Origin: Mucilaginibacter ginsenosidivorax
Lineage (GTDB): Bacteria > Bacteroidota > Bacteroidia > Sphingobacteriales > Sphingobacteriaceae
Assembly: GCF_007971525.1 (NCBI RefSeq)
Contig: NZ_CP042437.1
Location: 1,116,001 to 1,180,000 of the forward strand
Length of the DNA: 64,000 bases
Direction of reading: 5' to 3'
In this document: one piece after another, positions 10,301 through 20,040 of the stretch
Layout: each line of letters opens with the position of its first letter
How positions within the stretch are numbered: position 1 is the first letter of the stretch
Translations under genes and position numbers: made by a program
Notes under the pieces: model-generated
What the model was told of the DNA's origin: nothing
Database searches by the model: none
What the model saw: only the letters and a program-made list of their open reading frames with translations

Positions 10301-10505
10301 TATAGCTGCCATCAATGCTGGAGATTGTGCCCAGGACTGTCCCTTTAATTTTGATGCTTACGCCCGGCATTGGCTGGCCATCGTCGGCGCCTGTTATTTT
10401 CCCCGTAATACTTACGGTTTGTGCATGTGCAGATATATAAAGAAATATGCCCGCGATAATTAATGAAATTTGGTATTTCACTCTCTTTTGTAAATTTTTA
10501 TCCAT
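7308..10505 (-). CDS. SusC/RagA-family TonB-dependent outer membrane transporter
   Basis: 1065 residues. Signal peptide (IIAGIFLYISAHAQ), then a carboxypeptidase-D-like beta-sandwich (residues about 30-110: VSITGKITGADDGQPMPGVS, IKGTVLGTISSIDGSY). A TonB-dependent plug follows (RKDVTGSISSLSGASL, LQGKVAGVVVQQ, IQIRGVSSI, SPLYVIDG, LKDASATAIYGSQATNGVV). The rest is a 22-strand beta-barrel ending in aromatic strands (YYPQPRVVTMGANITLK). It imports oligosaccharides across the outer membrane using TonB energy, together with the SusD lipoprotein downstream. It is the first gene of the SusC-SusD-SGBP operon. Regulation is presumably by the hybrid two-component protein encoded just upstream, as is usual in PULs. 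Confidence 0.96.
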   Translation of the reverse strand: MDKNLQKRVKYQISLIIAGIFLYISAHAQTVSITGKITGADDGQPMPGVSIKIKGTVLGTISSIDGSYNIAAEPGKVLVFNFLGYAPQEITVKQAGAINVRLSSNSSNLNEVVVIGYAKAKRKDVTGSISSLSGASLRQTQPTTFDQALQGKVAGVVVQQVSGQPGGGVSIQIRGVSSITGSNSPLYVIDGIIIPPVGDPGSGSNPLNTINPAEIESIDVLKDASATAIYGSQATNGVVVITTKRGKAGAPQISYDLYGGYQEIAKRMPAVNLPQFASIINDRSVAWGFDFRPQFANPQYLGPGTDWQKALFRKAPEMSHTITVSGGDDRTQYLLSTSYFDQTGIALGSDFKRSSVRLNLDNKTTKWLKIGTSLQLVHVDENVAATGNSVINTALSVTPDIAVVNQDGSYGGQTDPNGWVAAFPNPVALAKLIKDQRRRNQIFGNVYAEIQLAKELSLRSELSGNFDFSTEDRFSPTFKFGKGNISQNYGSSNSYQNFYTVIRNFLNYYHNFKPVHIDALAGHESQEGTFQNVGAYRRNFASDNVQAINAGDYTTATNFGDNSQSTPTGGSAQESWFGRFNVSLHDRYMLTGNVRNDGSSNFPSNHRWVTTYSGGFAWKINNETFLKGVKSINELKLRLGYGVTNNQGIPGNTFVTQLNTVASSLSGTAQSQNNLANPDVRWEKTNYYNAGIDGTFFNGRLSFTLDVYDREVHGLLLQVPLPEYSATVAGWGPGAMQAPYANVGSLSNKGVDFQINSTNINSKNFSWKTGFTISRNINKVTSLGAGGDQANLSQKTYLPQVNDIVEKTVVGQPIGEFYGYVFDGIFSKPSDFLTHARPADANGNPYPVSAAGGGIWYGDRMFKDLNGDGVIDSRDETFLGSPLPKFQYGINNTFTYKNFDLNIFFSGSYGNKVFNQMAVPENDPGNHGTFFTSVLNYAKLALVDPNGSASDVNNVYVTNPNTTIVGLRNDNTNGNNRPNSLMFEDASYLRCKNITLGYRLPESLLSKIGVHSVRVFATVANAFVITKYKGMDPEIGSWNPLQAGWDGGYYPQPRVVTMGANITLK

Positions 10506-11361
10506 CTTTTAAAAGGATTTTAAGGTTTGATAATTGGTACATTGGTGTTTGGTTAGTAATTAATTGGTTTTTCTCTCATTCATAATTTATTTTGCTATCG
10601 CATTTTAGATAGCCCAAAACAACCTTTGAAAACTACTTTACTGTTAGTTTCGTTACATGGAACAGCTGCCTGAACAATCAGTTAAAAAACTTCAGGTGCA
10701 GTCAGACGCATGTTTACTAATTCAAAAAAAGTTAACTGTTGGTCCTATTGGTTATTGGTGGAACATTGTTCAAAAGCAACATCTTTAAATACATTACCTT
10801 GAGCTAATATTCCGGGGGATGAAACTATGATTGTTAAAAGGAAAGGACTACCGAATTTGATAATGAATACGACCCAAAATGTTAACCACTTTATAAAACA
10901 CTGAAAATCAATTATTTAAATTGATTTAAACAACTTAACTTTCATGTTTCCTTTATTTTTTTGCAAAATATTGACTTCAATGACAACAATCGGGAGTAAT
11001 TGGATGTTACAATGCAGACAAGAAAGGGCTGGCAATAAATCGGGGAAACGCATCTAAATAGTTAACGGCGATAACCTGTTACTTAATAATAGCTAACGGA
11101 ATAAGCTTATGACGTTGGTAAGATATAACCATCAAACGATGCCTCGTTTTTATTGGCTGATCCGGGTACCAAAGGGGCTTGTGTTGGCCAACAACAAGCA
11201 CAAATATTTGGATGCGCTGAGTTGCGCCATCAGTTTAGCGCTAACCATGATTAAATATAAAATATTGATTATCAAATATTTATAAAAAATACATTCGAAG
11301 TGTGTTATTATGTTAACCCAATTAACTGTGTTGACCCCGTGCAATAATTGGTTAAATTTGA
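10506..11361. other. Long intergenic region between SusC and the HTCS, likely regulatory
   Basis: 856 bp without a supported gene. Both flanking genes run leftward, so this holds the SusC promoter and, by analogy with other PULs, the binding site of the hybrid two-component regulator. I found no perfect TAnnTTTG box in the expected place and no clear palindrome. A 64-codon frame at 11150-11344 lacks any recognisable features and is not called. Confidence 0.6.
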
Positions 11362-14300
11362 TTAACTGTTCTTTTCTTCCAGTTTCTGTTGACGAATTGA
11401 ACTGACATAAGCAGAGGGCGGGATGTTATACTCATCCTTAAATGCTTTTGTAAAATATTTGGGCGAATTAAAGCCAACTTCGTAGCCAATCTGGCTGATC
11501 GTCAACTGGCTGGTCTCCAGCAAGTACACGGCTTTTTTAAGTCTTATAGAACGGATAAAGTCAACAGGTGACTTACCCGTAAGCATTAAAACTTTTTTAT
11601 AAAGTGATACCCGGCTCATATTCATCTTGCTGCTTAGTTCCATTACCGAAAGGTTTTCGTTTACTATATTCGATTCTATATATTCAACAATACACCTTAA
11701 CAGTTTTTCATCTTCATTTTCTAAGGGAGTTTCCTGCAATTGCACATCCATCTGCTTTTTGTACGTGCGTTTATAGGTGTCCCTAAGAGTTAAGATATTT
11801 TTGATTTTTGAAAGGAGTATTTCAAAATTAAATGGTTTTGTTATGTAATCATTGGCGCCAATTTCCAGGCCCTTTATCTGTTCTTCGTCACCCGTTAAGG
11901 CGGTTAACAGCACAACGGGGATGTGCGATGTACGCTTGTCCTTCTTTAGCTTTTTACACAACTCAATTCCTGTCGTCTCGGGCATGCTGATATCACTTAT
12001 GATAATATCAGGATGTTGCGATAGGGCTTTTTGCCAGCCTTCCCTGCCGTTTGAAGCTTCGATTAAAAAAAACACATCCTTTAAATTGTCTTTCAGGTAA
12101 AAACGAAAATCGTCGTTATCCTCAACTAACAGAACTACCGGCTTTTTATTTGATCGCGGCTCTTTGACAATACTTTTATCTTCATTATGAATAATTTCGT
12201 TTACACTATCGTAATTAATGTCATCGTCAGATGGCATCTCTGTTTCCCTACTGTTATAGATAACAAACGGTAATTTAACGGTAAAGCAACTGCCATGATC
12301 GGGCTCACTCTCAACTGTTATTTCTCCTCCGTGCATCTTCACAAACTCGTGCGTAATGGCAAGGCCAATGCCGCTGCCCTGGTTAATCATCGACTCGGGA
12401 ATATCGTGTTGAAAAAAACGTTCGAAAATTTTACCCTGTTTTTCATGCGGAATACCAATACCGGTATCAATCACTTTAATTTCAAGCGGAGCGTCGCCAA
12501 TTTCGCTATCTGCATTAAGCAATAGGCTTACCTGGCCGCCGGGCAGTGTAAATTTAAAGGCATTTGATAACAGGTTAAACAATATCCTTTCTATCTTATC
12601 ATGGTCAAAATCAGTAAACAGCGAATCAATCGAGGTATCAAAAATAAAATCAATCTCTTTTTGTTCAGCGATATCAGTAAATGAAAGGTATATCTCGTTG
12701 ATGAACTTCACAATATCTCCTGGCTTGCTATGTAGTTTCAACTCCTGAACTTCCATTTTCCTAAAATCAAGCAACTGGTTTACCAGGTTCAATAATCGCC
12801 TGGCGTTTTTCCCTATCATGCCCAGCTGTTGTTGCTGTTCCTGATCAGCGCGGGTAAGCATTTTTTCGACCGGTGCCATAATCAGCGAAATCGGTGTCCG
12901 GAACTCGTGGCTTACGTTGGTCAAAAATTTAGTTTTCAGTTGATCAAGATCTTGCATTCGCTTAACTTCCTGCCGCTCTTGTTCAATTAACAGCTTTGCT
13001 TCCTGTTTTTCTTTCTCTGCTATAAATTTTTCTTTCTCTGCTATAAATTGTCTTCTTATTTTTTGTATTCCGCGCCGGCGTATCAAAAAAAGCGTTCCGG
13101 CTATCAGCAACAGGTAAATAACATAAGCCAAAGTAGATTTCCAGAACGGGGGCAATACTTTAATTTTTAATTTTATATAGCTGGGTTTCCATTTTCCGTC
13201 CTGGCCAATAGCCCGTACCTTAAAAGTATAATCGCCTCCGTCAAGGTTGGTATAGGTAGCTTTCCGAGTGGCATTGCTTGCAGTAAGCCACCCTTTATCA
13301 AAACCCTCCATCATATACTGGTGCGTTATTTTATTGGGGTTAAAGAAATTGATGGCGGCAAATTCAATGGTAAACACATTTTCGCTGTGATTCAGGGTTA
13401 TCTCCTGTGTGGCCGAAATTGCTTTAGATAATACGATATGGCCGTCAATTTCTTCATTGGCTGCTACGGTTTTGTTGAATAATTGAAACCCGGTGAAAAT
13501 TAATTTGGGCTCATCAATATTCGGATGTATACTCTGTGGGTCAAAAATATTGAAGCCGTGCGAGCCGCCAAATACCAATTCCCCTCTATTAGTTTTTAAA
13601 GCTGCATTTATACTGAACTCCCTGCCCTGCAGGCCATCCGTTTCGTCAAAGTTTTCAAATTGAAACTTATAGGTGCCGTTGCCTGGTATCAACGTTATCC
13701 GGCCCAGCCCGTTTGATGTACTTAGCCACATGGCCCCGCTGTTATCTTCCAATGCATTCAACACCTGGTTGTCGGGCAGCCCGTCTTTTTTAGTCAGCGA
13801 AATAAAACGGTTGGATTCGGGGTTCAATATGCTCAGTCCGTCCCTTGTCGCTATCCACATCAAGCCGCGACTATCCTGGGTGATACTATTGATATCATCG
13901 CCGGTCAAACTGTTAGGGTCGTTATTCTTATTATTATAATGAATAACGCCACGTCCGTTTTTTAATATTTTATCTATGCCCAAATATCCTCCTACCCAGA
14001 GATTACCTTTGGTGTCCTCAAAGAGTGCGGATACATAAGGCGCCCTGATATCCGTTTGCTTAAAGGGAGATGAAAATATTTGTTTGTCTCTGTCAAATAT
14101 TTGCAAACCCGCCGCAAAAGTGCCTATCCATAACCGGTTCGATGAATCTTCCAGGATATTCCATACCCGGTCATCAGCAATGCTTGTGGGTACCTTGTCA
14201 TTGTGTTTGTAGTGTATAAATTTTTTTCCGTCAAAATGATCCAGCCCGCCAAAATAGGTACCTATCCATAGTTGCTGATCATGGTCGATACATAAGCTTA

Positions 14301-15567
14301 CAATAATATCACTACTGAGGCTGTTCGGGTTTGCCGGATCGTGTTTATACTGGGTAAACTCGCCTGTTTTACGATCAAAATAAATTAAACCGCCCCCATT
14401 GGTCCCAATCCATAAATTACCTTTTTTATCCCCGGCAAACTTATTAACATCTTCAAACCTAAGGCTCCGGGGATCTGAGGCAAAGTGCCTGTATAACGGG
14501 AACCTGATAATATTTTTATGATAATAACTTATCCCCTCTCTGAGTGTACGGGCCCAAATAATGCCTTTGTTGTCTTTGTAAAGCGATGCCGTGTTCTGCC
14601 CTAACGATTTTGCATCATCTTCCCTGTTCAGTAAATAAGTAATTCTGCCGCTTTTTTTATCCAATAAGTTTATTCCGCCATGATCGGTGGAGATCCACAT
14701 AAGGCCGTCGTCAGCCTGAACGATATTAGTAATGTTATTGGATGTAAGCGGAGTTTCTGCCGATTCTTTTGTGATGTACCGAAACCGGCCGGTACGGCGG
14801 CTGTAATAATAAACGCCGGAATCCATATTGGGGTTAAACACCCAGAGATCGCCATCGCTATCGATAGTTATCGAATAGTCCCGCCCCCTGTTATTAGCGG
14901 CTTTTTTAAAAATATCGGTATGGTACGTAATTGCATTGCGTTTTACATCAAATAACTCTACCGCGCCATCGTTATAAGCAAGCCATAAATTCCCGCTTGC
15001 ATCCTGCTCCATGTCTGTGACAGAATTTGAATATAATGATGGGCTGGAACTGTGGTGATGATAATAGCGCGTGGCAGTTTTTTTTAGTTCATTATACCTG
15101 TAAAGGCCCGAATTGGGGCACAAAAACCAGAAGTCGCCTTTCCCGTTGTGAAGTATTTTGGAAACAAACGGATACCCCGGAAGTTTGCAAGCAAGGAGCA
15201 CTGAAGATACGTCATTGTTAAACTGCTCCGTTTCGGGGTCATAAAAGGAATATCCGGCCGGGGTTGTTATCCATAATTTTTTGTCAGGCCCTTCAAAAAT
15301 ATTGTTTATAAAATCGTCATTAATGGAGTTTTTATTATTTGCGTCGTGCTTAAATACCTTGAAAGTATAACCGTCATAACGGTTAAGGCCCGAAGCCGTA
15401 CCGAACCACATGAAGCCTTTGGCATCTTTAAATATGCAAGTAACCTTGTTGTGAGAGAGCCCGTTGCTTATATTGAGCCGCGAAAACTGGTATTGGCTGT
15501 TTTGCGCAAAATTGTTCGTGTAAGCAAAAAACAATGCTGAAACGACAATATAAAGTTTTATACGCAT
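11362..15567 (-). CDS. Hybrid two-component system sensor/regulator (HTCS)
   Basis: 1401 residues, all HTCS parts in one chain. A signal peptide (LFFAYTNNFAQ) is followed by two seven-bladed propellers of Reg_prop repeats, visible as repeated GxLWIGT, GLMWIST and GNLWVGG phrases up to about residue 680. A Y_Y_Y domain follows (about 690-820, ending FKVRAIGQDGKW), then one membrane segment (about 835-860) and a coiled segment. Next are a HisKA domain with phospho-acceptor His887 in NVSHEFRTP, a HATPase domain (DTGIGIP, GSGIGLAI), a receiver domain with Asp1192 in SDISMPE, and a C-terminal AraC-type HTH. HTCS proteins sense oligosaccharides in the periplasm and activate the adjacent SusC operon. 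The position directly upstream of SusC supports this role. Confidence 0.96.
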   Translation of the reverse strand: MRIKLYIVVSALFFAYTNNFAQNSQYQFSRLNISNGLSHNKVTCIFKDAKGFMWFGTASGLNRYDGYTFKVFKHDANNKNSINDDFINNIFEGPDKKLWITTPAGYSFYDPETEQFNNDVSSVLLACKLPGYPFVSKILHNGKGDFWFLCPNSGLYRYNELKKTATRYYHHHSSSPSLYSNSVTDMEQDASGNLWLAYNDGAVELFDVKRNAITYHTDIFKKAANNRGRDYSITIDSDGDLWVFNPNMDSGVYYYSRRTGRFRYITKESAETPLTSNNITNIVQADDGLMWISTDHGGINLLDKKSGRITYLLNREDDAKSLGQNTASLYKDNKGIIWARTLREGISYYHKNIIRFPLYRHFASDPRSLRFEDVNKFAGDKKGNLWIGTNGGGLIYFDRKTGEFTQYKHDPANPNSLSSDIIVSLCIDHDQQLWIGTYFGGLDHFDGKKFIHYKHNDKVPTSIADDRVWNILEDSSNRLWIGTFAAGLQIFDRDKQIFSSPFKQTDIRAPYVSALFEDTKGNLWVGGYLGIDKILKNGRGVIHYNNKNNDPNSLTGDDINSITQDSRGLMWIATRDGLSILNPESNRFISLTKKDGLPDNQVLNALEDNSGAMWLSTSNGLGRITLIPGNGTYKFQFENFDETDGLQGREFSINAALKTNRGELVFGGSHGFNIFDPQSIHPNIDEPKLIFTGFQLFNKTVAANEEIDGHIVLSKAISATQEITLNHSENVFTIEFAAINFFNPNKITHQYMMEGFDKGWLTASNATRKATYTNLDGGDYTFKVRAIGQDGKWKPSYIKLKIKVLPPFWKSTLAYVIYLLLIAGTLFLIRRRGIQKIRRQFIAEKEKFIAEKEKQEAKLLIEQERQEVKRMQDLDQLKTKFLTNVSHEFRTPISLIMAPVEKMLTRADQEQQQQLGMIGKNARRLLNLVNQLLDFRKMEVQELKLHSKPGDIVKFINEIYLSFTDIAEQKEIDFIFDTSIDSLFTDFDHDKIERILFNLLSNAFKFTLPGGQVSLLLNADSEIGDAPLEIKVIDTGIGIPHEKQGKIFERFFQHDIPESMINQGSGIGLAITHEFVKMHGGEITVESEPDHGSCFTVKLPFVIYNSRETEMPSDDDINYDSVNEIIHNEDKSIVKEPRSNKKPVVLLVEDNDDFRFYLKDNLKDVFFLIEASNGREGWQKALSQHPDIIISDISMPETTGIELCKKLKKDKRTSHIPVVLLTALTGDEEQIKGLEIGANDYITKPFNFEILLSKIKNILTLRDTYKRTYKKQMDVQLQETPLENEDEKLLRCIVEYIESNIVNENLSVMELSSKMNMSRVSLYKKVLMLTGKSPVDFIRSIRLKKAVYLLETSQLTISQIGYEVGFNSPKYFTKAFKDEYNIPPSAYVSSIRQQKLEEKNS

Positions 15568-16459
15568 TAAAATTTGGTTGAGATCTTCGAAATCAGGAAT
15601 TTGGCCCTTTAGCAGGCCGGTACCCTAAGGTAGCATAAAAGTAAGATTAATTCGTAATTAACGAGATAAAAGTGCCGATTCTGTGATTTGATCAGCGGAA
15701 AAAAAAACCAACCTCTGAAGGAAACCTATTGCCGGTGCTATGGTACAAACCATGCCCGAAATTACCGTGAAATAAAGCTTGTTACAAGAGAGCCTTTAAG
15801 AGGCTACCCGGATCATCTGGTTAAAAAAGCGATGAAACACCCTTAACTTACTACAGTTTATTAAATAATTAACACATATTCTCTACACCGTTTTATAAAT
15901 TCCACTTCGGATAAGACGATTGTTTATACAAAATTCCTGCCGAACCCAAGCTTTTTTCTTAAAGCTTAACATTTACCTGCCTATTTACTAACATTTGCGT
16001 CCCATCATTAAATTATCTCTTCTGTAGTTTTACTACTCAATTAATAAACCTGGTACCAATTCAACTATTGCTCAATAATACATTACCGTTGTTCCAACCG
16101 CTGTATTATGTTGATTTTAATTGCACTGCTTGTATTAATTGTACTCCAGCTTTCTGAAAAACAAAATTTAACCAATTAAATAAATAAACCGGTTCCGGCC
16201 TGTTTATCCTATCAAAAAATGAAACTAATATTAAACTCCGCCTTACGTGGAACGGCAACTGCCTTATCGTTATTTTTTTTAATACCCCGTTGGCTAAAGG
16301 CAGTTATCCACCTAACTGCCTACACCAATACCTATATAAACCTTAAAACCAATGATAAATATATCATCGTTTTACCTGGTTGCCTGACACTTTCACTCGC
16401 AATTAACCAATTTATTAATAGCGGCAGATTTAAATATCTGCCAACCAAACCAATTTTTT
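15568..16459. other. Divergent intergenic region between the HTCS and the second GH5
   Basis: 892 bp with no supported gene. It must contain divergent promoters for the HTCS and the rightward GH5. A 7-bp perfect hairpin (GGCAGAT / ATCTGCC, 16423-16442) lies 17 bp before the GH5 start codon and could affect translation. A 101-codon frame at 16219-16524 overlaps the GH5 signal peptide in another frame and is not called. Confidence 0.55.
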
Positions 16460-18160
16460 ATGAAGAAAACTTTAAGTTATTTTTTATGCATTCTTGCAAT
16501 CCCGGCATTGACAAGGTGCACTAAGCAACAAATCGCTTTTCCGGATGTTAAACCTCTTGCTAAAACGAGCACTAAAAAACTCGCCGCCGCCAGTTACCCG
16601 AGTTACAACATTTCACCGCTACCTCCCGATCAAACAGGGATGACCAGTACCGCACCTCAAATCGCTGCAAATATGACCTTAGGTATCAATATTGGCAACA
16701 CACTGGAAGCCCAATATAACGAAAACGGGTGGGGACAACCCAATATTACCCAGGCACTCATCGACGGCTATAAACGAATGGGGTTTAACGCCATAAGGAT
16801 TCCCTGCAATTGGAATTGGTCGCATGTACCAGATTCAACAACTGCAAAAATAGACCCAGCCTGGCTTGCCCGTGTGCAGCAGGTTGTGCAATACTGCATT
16901 AACGATGGGATGTATGCGATATTAAATATACATTGGGACGGCGGATGGTTGGAACTTAATTGCACAACCGCCGCGCAGGCCGCCGTTAATGCCAAACAAA
17001 AAGCACTTTGGGAACAAATTGCAACACAAATGCGTGGTTTTGATCAACACCTGCTTTTTGCCAGCGCGAATGAGCCTAACGCAACGGATACTACAGGGAT
17101 GAGAGTTCTGCTCTCTTATCATCAAACTTTTATCAACGCGGTGAGGTCAACCGGCGGACACAACAGTTACAGGACGCTGGTAATCCAGGGTCCCAAGGGA
17201 GGTGATATGATTTATACAGACAGTCTGATGAACACCATGCCAACTGATCCGGCATCCAGTCGTTTGATGGTGGAAATCCATAACTACACTCCCTGGAACT
17301 TCACTTTGTTGGACAAAGACGCATCATATGGTAACAGGTTTTTCTATTGGGGCTCGGGATATCACACCACTTTCGATGTTGCGAACAATCCGACCTGGGG
17401 TGAGGAATCGTATATTAGCGGAGAATACCAAAGGATGCAGAGAAAGTTTACAAGCAAAGGCATCCCGGTAATAATGGGCGAATTTGCAGTAATGGAGCGA
17501 CCCCTTACGGGCGACTCTTTAAATTTCAATCTTGCTTCCAAAGCATATTGGTATAATTACAATGTGCATCAGGCTTTGGCGAACGGTTTACACCCATTTC
17601 TTTGGGACGTTGGGCATCTCATCAACAGGTCAACTTACGCGGTACAAGATCAACGTGAATTAGCGGCCCTTGTACAAGGGACACAAACTAACTCAACTCA
17701 AACATTTCAGGCTGGTGGTGTGTACCAAATCATCAATAGGTATAGTTTTAAGCCTTTAGAGATAGGTGGCTGGTTAAGTGCTAATGGGTCGCTGGCAGAT
17801 CAATGGGATTATAATGGCGGAGCAAATCAGCAATTTAAAGTGCAGGCTGCGGCAAATGGCAGCTACCTGTTAACCCCCATGCACATTAGCGGTAGGTGTT
17901 TGGAGGTATGGGGTTGGTCTGGCGCTAACAGCAGTCCCGTGGATATTTGGGATTATACAGGTACTGGCAATCCCAATCAAAACTGGTTAATTCAGCCCAC
18001 CTACGATGGATTCTATAAAATCATAAACGTAAATAGCGGAAAAGCCCTCGAAGTTGGGTTAGGAAATAATGCGGCAGTTCCATTCAGAAATGGTAGTGTG
18101 GCCGACCAATTTGATTACTTTGGAGGCAAAAACCAGCAATGGGCGTTTGTGAAAATATAA
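16460..18160 (+). CDS. GH5 endo-glucanase-like lipoprotein with ricin-type trefoil domain
   Basis: 566 residues. Lipoprotein signal ending at Cys20 (IPALTRC). The GH5 barrel spans about residues 50-395 with GINIGNTLE, GWGQP, GFNAIRIPCNWNW, ILNIHWDGGW, acid/base Glu205 in SANEPN and nucleophile Glu341 in IMGEFAV. From about residue 415 to the end, three beta-trefoil repeats each carry a Q-W type motif (QWDYNGGANQQF, IWDYTGTGNPNQNW, QFDYFGGKNQQWAF), as in ricin-type or CBM13-like domains that bind sugars. All canonical GH5 catalytic residues are intact. The GNT and RIP motif spacing suggests subfamily 4, the group containing many xyloglucanases and mixed-linkage glucanases; that is inference. 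It is divergent from the HTCS, has its own terminator, and is about 45-50 percent alike to the other GH5 by eye. Confidence 0.92.
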   Translation: MKKTLSYFLCILAIPALTRCTKQQIAFPDVKPLAKTSTKKLAAASYPSYNISPLPPDQTGMTSTAPQIAANMTLGINIGNTLEAQYNENGWGQPNITQALIDGYKRMGFNAIRIPCNWNWSHVPDSTTAKIDPAWLARVQQVVQYCINDGMYAILNIHWDGGWLELNCTTAAQAAVNAKQKALWEQIATQMRGFDQHLLFASANEPNATDTTGMRVLLSYHQTFINAVRSTGGHNSYRTLVIQGPKGGDMIYTDSLMNTMPTDPASSRLMVEIHNYTPWNFTLLDKDASYGNRFFYWGSGYHTTFDVANNPTWGEESYISGEYQRMQRKFTSKGIPVIMGEFAVMERPLTGDSLNFNLASKAYWYNYNVHQALANGLHPFLWDVGHLINRSTYAVQDQRELAALVQGTQTNSTQTFQAGGVYQIINRYSFKPLEIGGWLSANGSLADQWDYNGGANQQFKVQAAANGSYLLTPMHISGRCLEVWGWSGANSSPVDIWDYTGTGNPNQNWLIQPTYDGFYKIINVNSGKALEVGLGNNAAVPFRNGSVADQFDYFGGKNQQWAFVKI

Positions 18161-18203
18161 GTAAAACACAAAGAAATCAATTAAGTTATTTCACAAAACT
18201 GCC

Positions 18204-18250
18204 AAAAATCTCTAATACCCCTGTTTCAAATGAGGTGTTAGAGATTTTTT
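18204..18250 (+). terminator. Terminator after GH5-ricin gene
   Basis: A 13-bp stem with G-T pairing (AATCTCTAATACC / GGTGTTAGAGATT), extended by flanking A/T pairs and ending in a T run. It begins 43 bp after the GH5 stop codon. Confidence 0.85.
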
Positions 18251-18328
18251 ATTAGATATTGATGGATTGAATGACTTGTGCTGGTCAGATGAGCCTGGCT
18301 TTCATAAAAACTCTGCTTGATGTGTAGT

Positions 18329-18403
18329 ATTTTTATCGACAAACCTGCCATGAGAGCATAAAAAAGCCTTTTACCATAGTAAAAAGACTTTTTAAAAAAC
18401 CGG
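18329..18403. repeat. Degenerate copy A of a terminator-plus-flank sequence
   Basis: About 75 bp that aligns at roughly 75 percent with 37545-37621: both have ATTTTTATCGA, CTGCC, TGAG, then an A-rich hairpin (AAAAAGCCTTTTAC / GTAAAAAGACTTTTT here). In the second copy a tRNA 3' fragment follows the hairpin; here the corresponding bases are not recognisable as tRNA. Confidence 0.55.
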
Positions 18404-18818
18404 GTCGGTCATAGGTTTATTTTCAAATAACTTTATTGCTGACTTGAAAAAAATTGCTCGAATTTGAGTACGGTCATGGGGCAAATTCGAACCAACGCGA
18501 AAACTACGTCAATAACAAAAAAATTTCTCAAGCGCTATTATCAGAGCCTTACGAAAACGCAGTACAGCCTTTTTAATTACAGTAGAGTCGTGATAAAGTT
18601 CAAAACGGTTAACGTTCGCCTGACAAAACACGAGCCGCAGCACGATTAAACCCGAATCATTTAATTACTAGTTTGCAGATTTTGGCAGGAGTCTAAAATG
18701 AAGTTCAGAGATCAATTCCCATTGGATCCACTTTGCCACAAAACCGAATGAATATTGAAGCCATTTTTATAAATCTTTTATCGCTGGTTTTGTAATACTT
18801 CATTTTTTATTTCTGCCT
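18404..18818. other. Gene-free stretch after repeat A
   Basis: No supported gene. A 61-codon frame at 18464-18649 has no known features and an odd composition and is not called. The DUF3667 gene converges from the right. Confidence 0.5.
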
Positions 18819-19598
18819 CTAAAATTGCGTCACAATCCAACCGGCAAAATATCCAATAGCCAGATTTAGAAGCGAAATAATAAAAAAGGCACCTAAAGTG
18901 AGGCCGATTATTTTAGCTTTCGAAGTATTGTTGAAGAACTGGGAATAACACCAGCACATTAAAACGAGTAGAAAACCCTGTTGGACTATGCCATATTGGA
19001 GAGTTAATGCGTTACCGAAAATATATACAATGGGAAAAACGAGCAGGCTAACAATTAAAAACAATCCCATTAAGTATGTATTCAAAACGAGGTGTTCTGC
19101 AAGATTATATTTCCGTTTTTTAAAAATGACATAAGAAACCATGGTGCTGGTTATGATCAGGATCAGACCGTCAAAAGCAAAATGCTCAGTTATCCAGGTA
19201 ATGATTTTTCCGGAAGCCCTGGTTATGTCGTTTCTGGGGTCAATTAGACTCGCGTGAAGCCGGTCGAAAATTAAGTAATGCCAGAGTAATCCATAAAAAG
19301 TGGCAAGTACAATAGCAAAGGATAGTGGCTGAAAATGCCTGACTCTTTTTCCTTCCAAAAAATCGCGGATAGTGTGACCGGGTCTTGTCAGAAGTTGCTT
19401 AGCAGTGTACAAAACCCCTTTGTCAAAATGAATCAGTCCATGTTGCAGCTCATGCAAAATAAAATGCATGTTCAGTCTCTGGGTGTCTGCCCGTTGTCCA
19501 CAACTACTACAAAAATCGCCCGATACCTGGCAACCGCAATTTTTGCAAATGATCGTAGTATTTATTTTCTGAGTAGTTTTTTTCAATGTTTTCCCCAT
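18819..19598 (-). CDS. DUF3667 family membrane protein with N-terminal zinc ribbon
   Basis: 259 residues. A four-Cys zinc ribbon is visible near residues 18-34 (CKNCGCQVSGDFCSSCGQ), followed by an amphipathic segment with LLTRPGHTIRDFLEGKR, which is the DUF3667 signature, and about five hydrophobic membrane segments from residue 90 to the end. DUF3667 proteins are widespread in Bacteroidota; their function is not established. The gene is single, with no operon partner, and lies between the PUL part and the GH3 cluster. Nothing in the sequence links it to glycan use. Confidence 0.85.
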   Translation of the reverse strand: MGKTLKKTTQKINTTIICKNCGCQVSGDFCSSCGQRADTQRLNMHFILHELQHGLIHFDKGVLYTAKQLLTRPGHTIRDFLEGKRVRHFQPLSFAIVLATFYGLLWHYLIFDRLHASLIDPRNDITRASGKIITWITEHFAFDGLILIITSTMVSYVIFKKRKYNLAEHLVLNTYLMGLFLIVSLLVFPIVYIFGNALTLQYGIVQQGFLLVLMCWCYSQFFNNTSKAKIIGLTLGAFFIISLLNLAIGYFAGWIVTQF

Positions 19599-19735
19599 TT
19601 GCTTTCTTTGTTCAACTTTGAACTAACAATGCTTAAACTTACGATTTTGTATTGAGTTTATAAGTTTAATTAATGGTCATATCCGGTAAACACCGGTTCT
19701 TTGTATCCATGATCGCATATGAATTATCTTTATTT

Positions 19736-20035
19736 TCAAAAAAGTAATGCCCCCATTTTCTTTGCGATCAGTCCTGCCGCATACGCAGGGTTCAAGCGAT
19801 AAAGGAGGTCCAACATTTTAGCATCCTTGCCCACCAACACCCGGTAACGGTTTTGCTCCATCCCCGCGATAATCATCGCCGCTGCCTTATCGGCAGAAAG
19901 AATCTTCCGTGCCCCTTCTGCGGAAGAGGGCAGTCGGTCTACAAGGCCCGAATTGGATAGGATATTGGTGCTAACACCGCCTGGAAATACTACAGTCACT
20001 CTTACATTCGTGCCCGACAAGTTCTCAGCTTTCAT
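19736..20035 (-). pseudogene. C-terminal fragment of a short-chain dehydrogenase (SDR)
   Basis: 99 codons that resemble only the last third of classical SDR enzymes: the strand with NVRVTVVFPGGVSTNI, where the PG motif follows beta-strand 6, then a helix containing ADKAAAMIIAGMEQNRYRVLVGKDAK. The Rossmann GxxxGxG nucleotide site and the Tyr-x-x-x-Lys catalytic pair are absent. The fragment begins 5 bp after the stop codon of the upstream GH3 gene, with an ATG that may be fortuitous. This looks like a host gene whose 5' part was replaced when the GH3 block arrived or a deletion occurred. A translated but inactive product cannot be excluded. Confidence 0.75.
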
Positions 20036-20040
20036 TTTCG

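Noticed and set aside
11150..11344. 64-codon frame between SusC and HTCS
   Set aside because: No recognisable domain, AT-driven residue content, and it lies in a region expected to be regulatory.
16219..16524. 101-codon frame before the second GH5
   Set aside because: It overlaps the GH5 signal peptide in another frame, has no family features and an irregular composition.
18464..18649. 61-codon frame after repeat A
   Set aside because: Residue content is basic and repetitive with no known motif; composition matches non-coding DNA around it.
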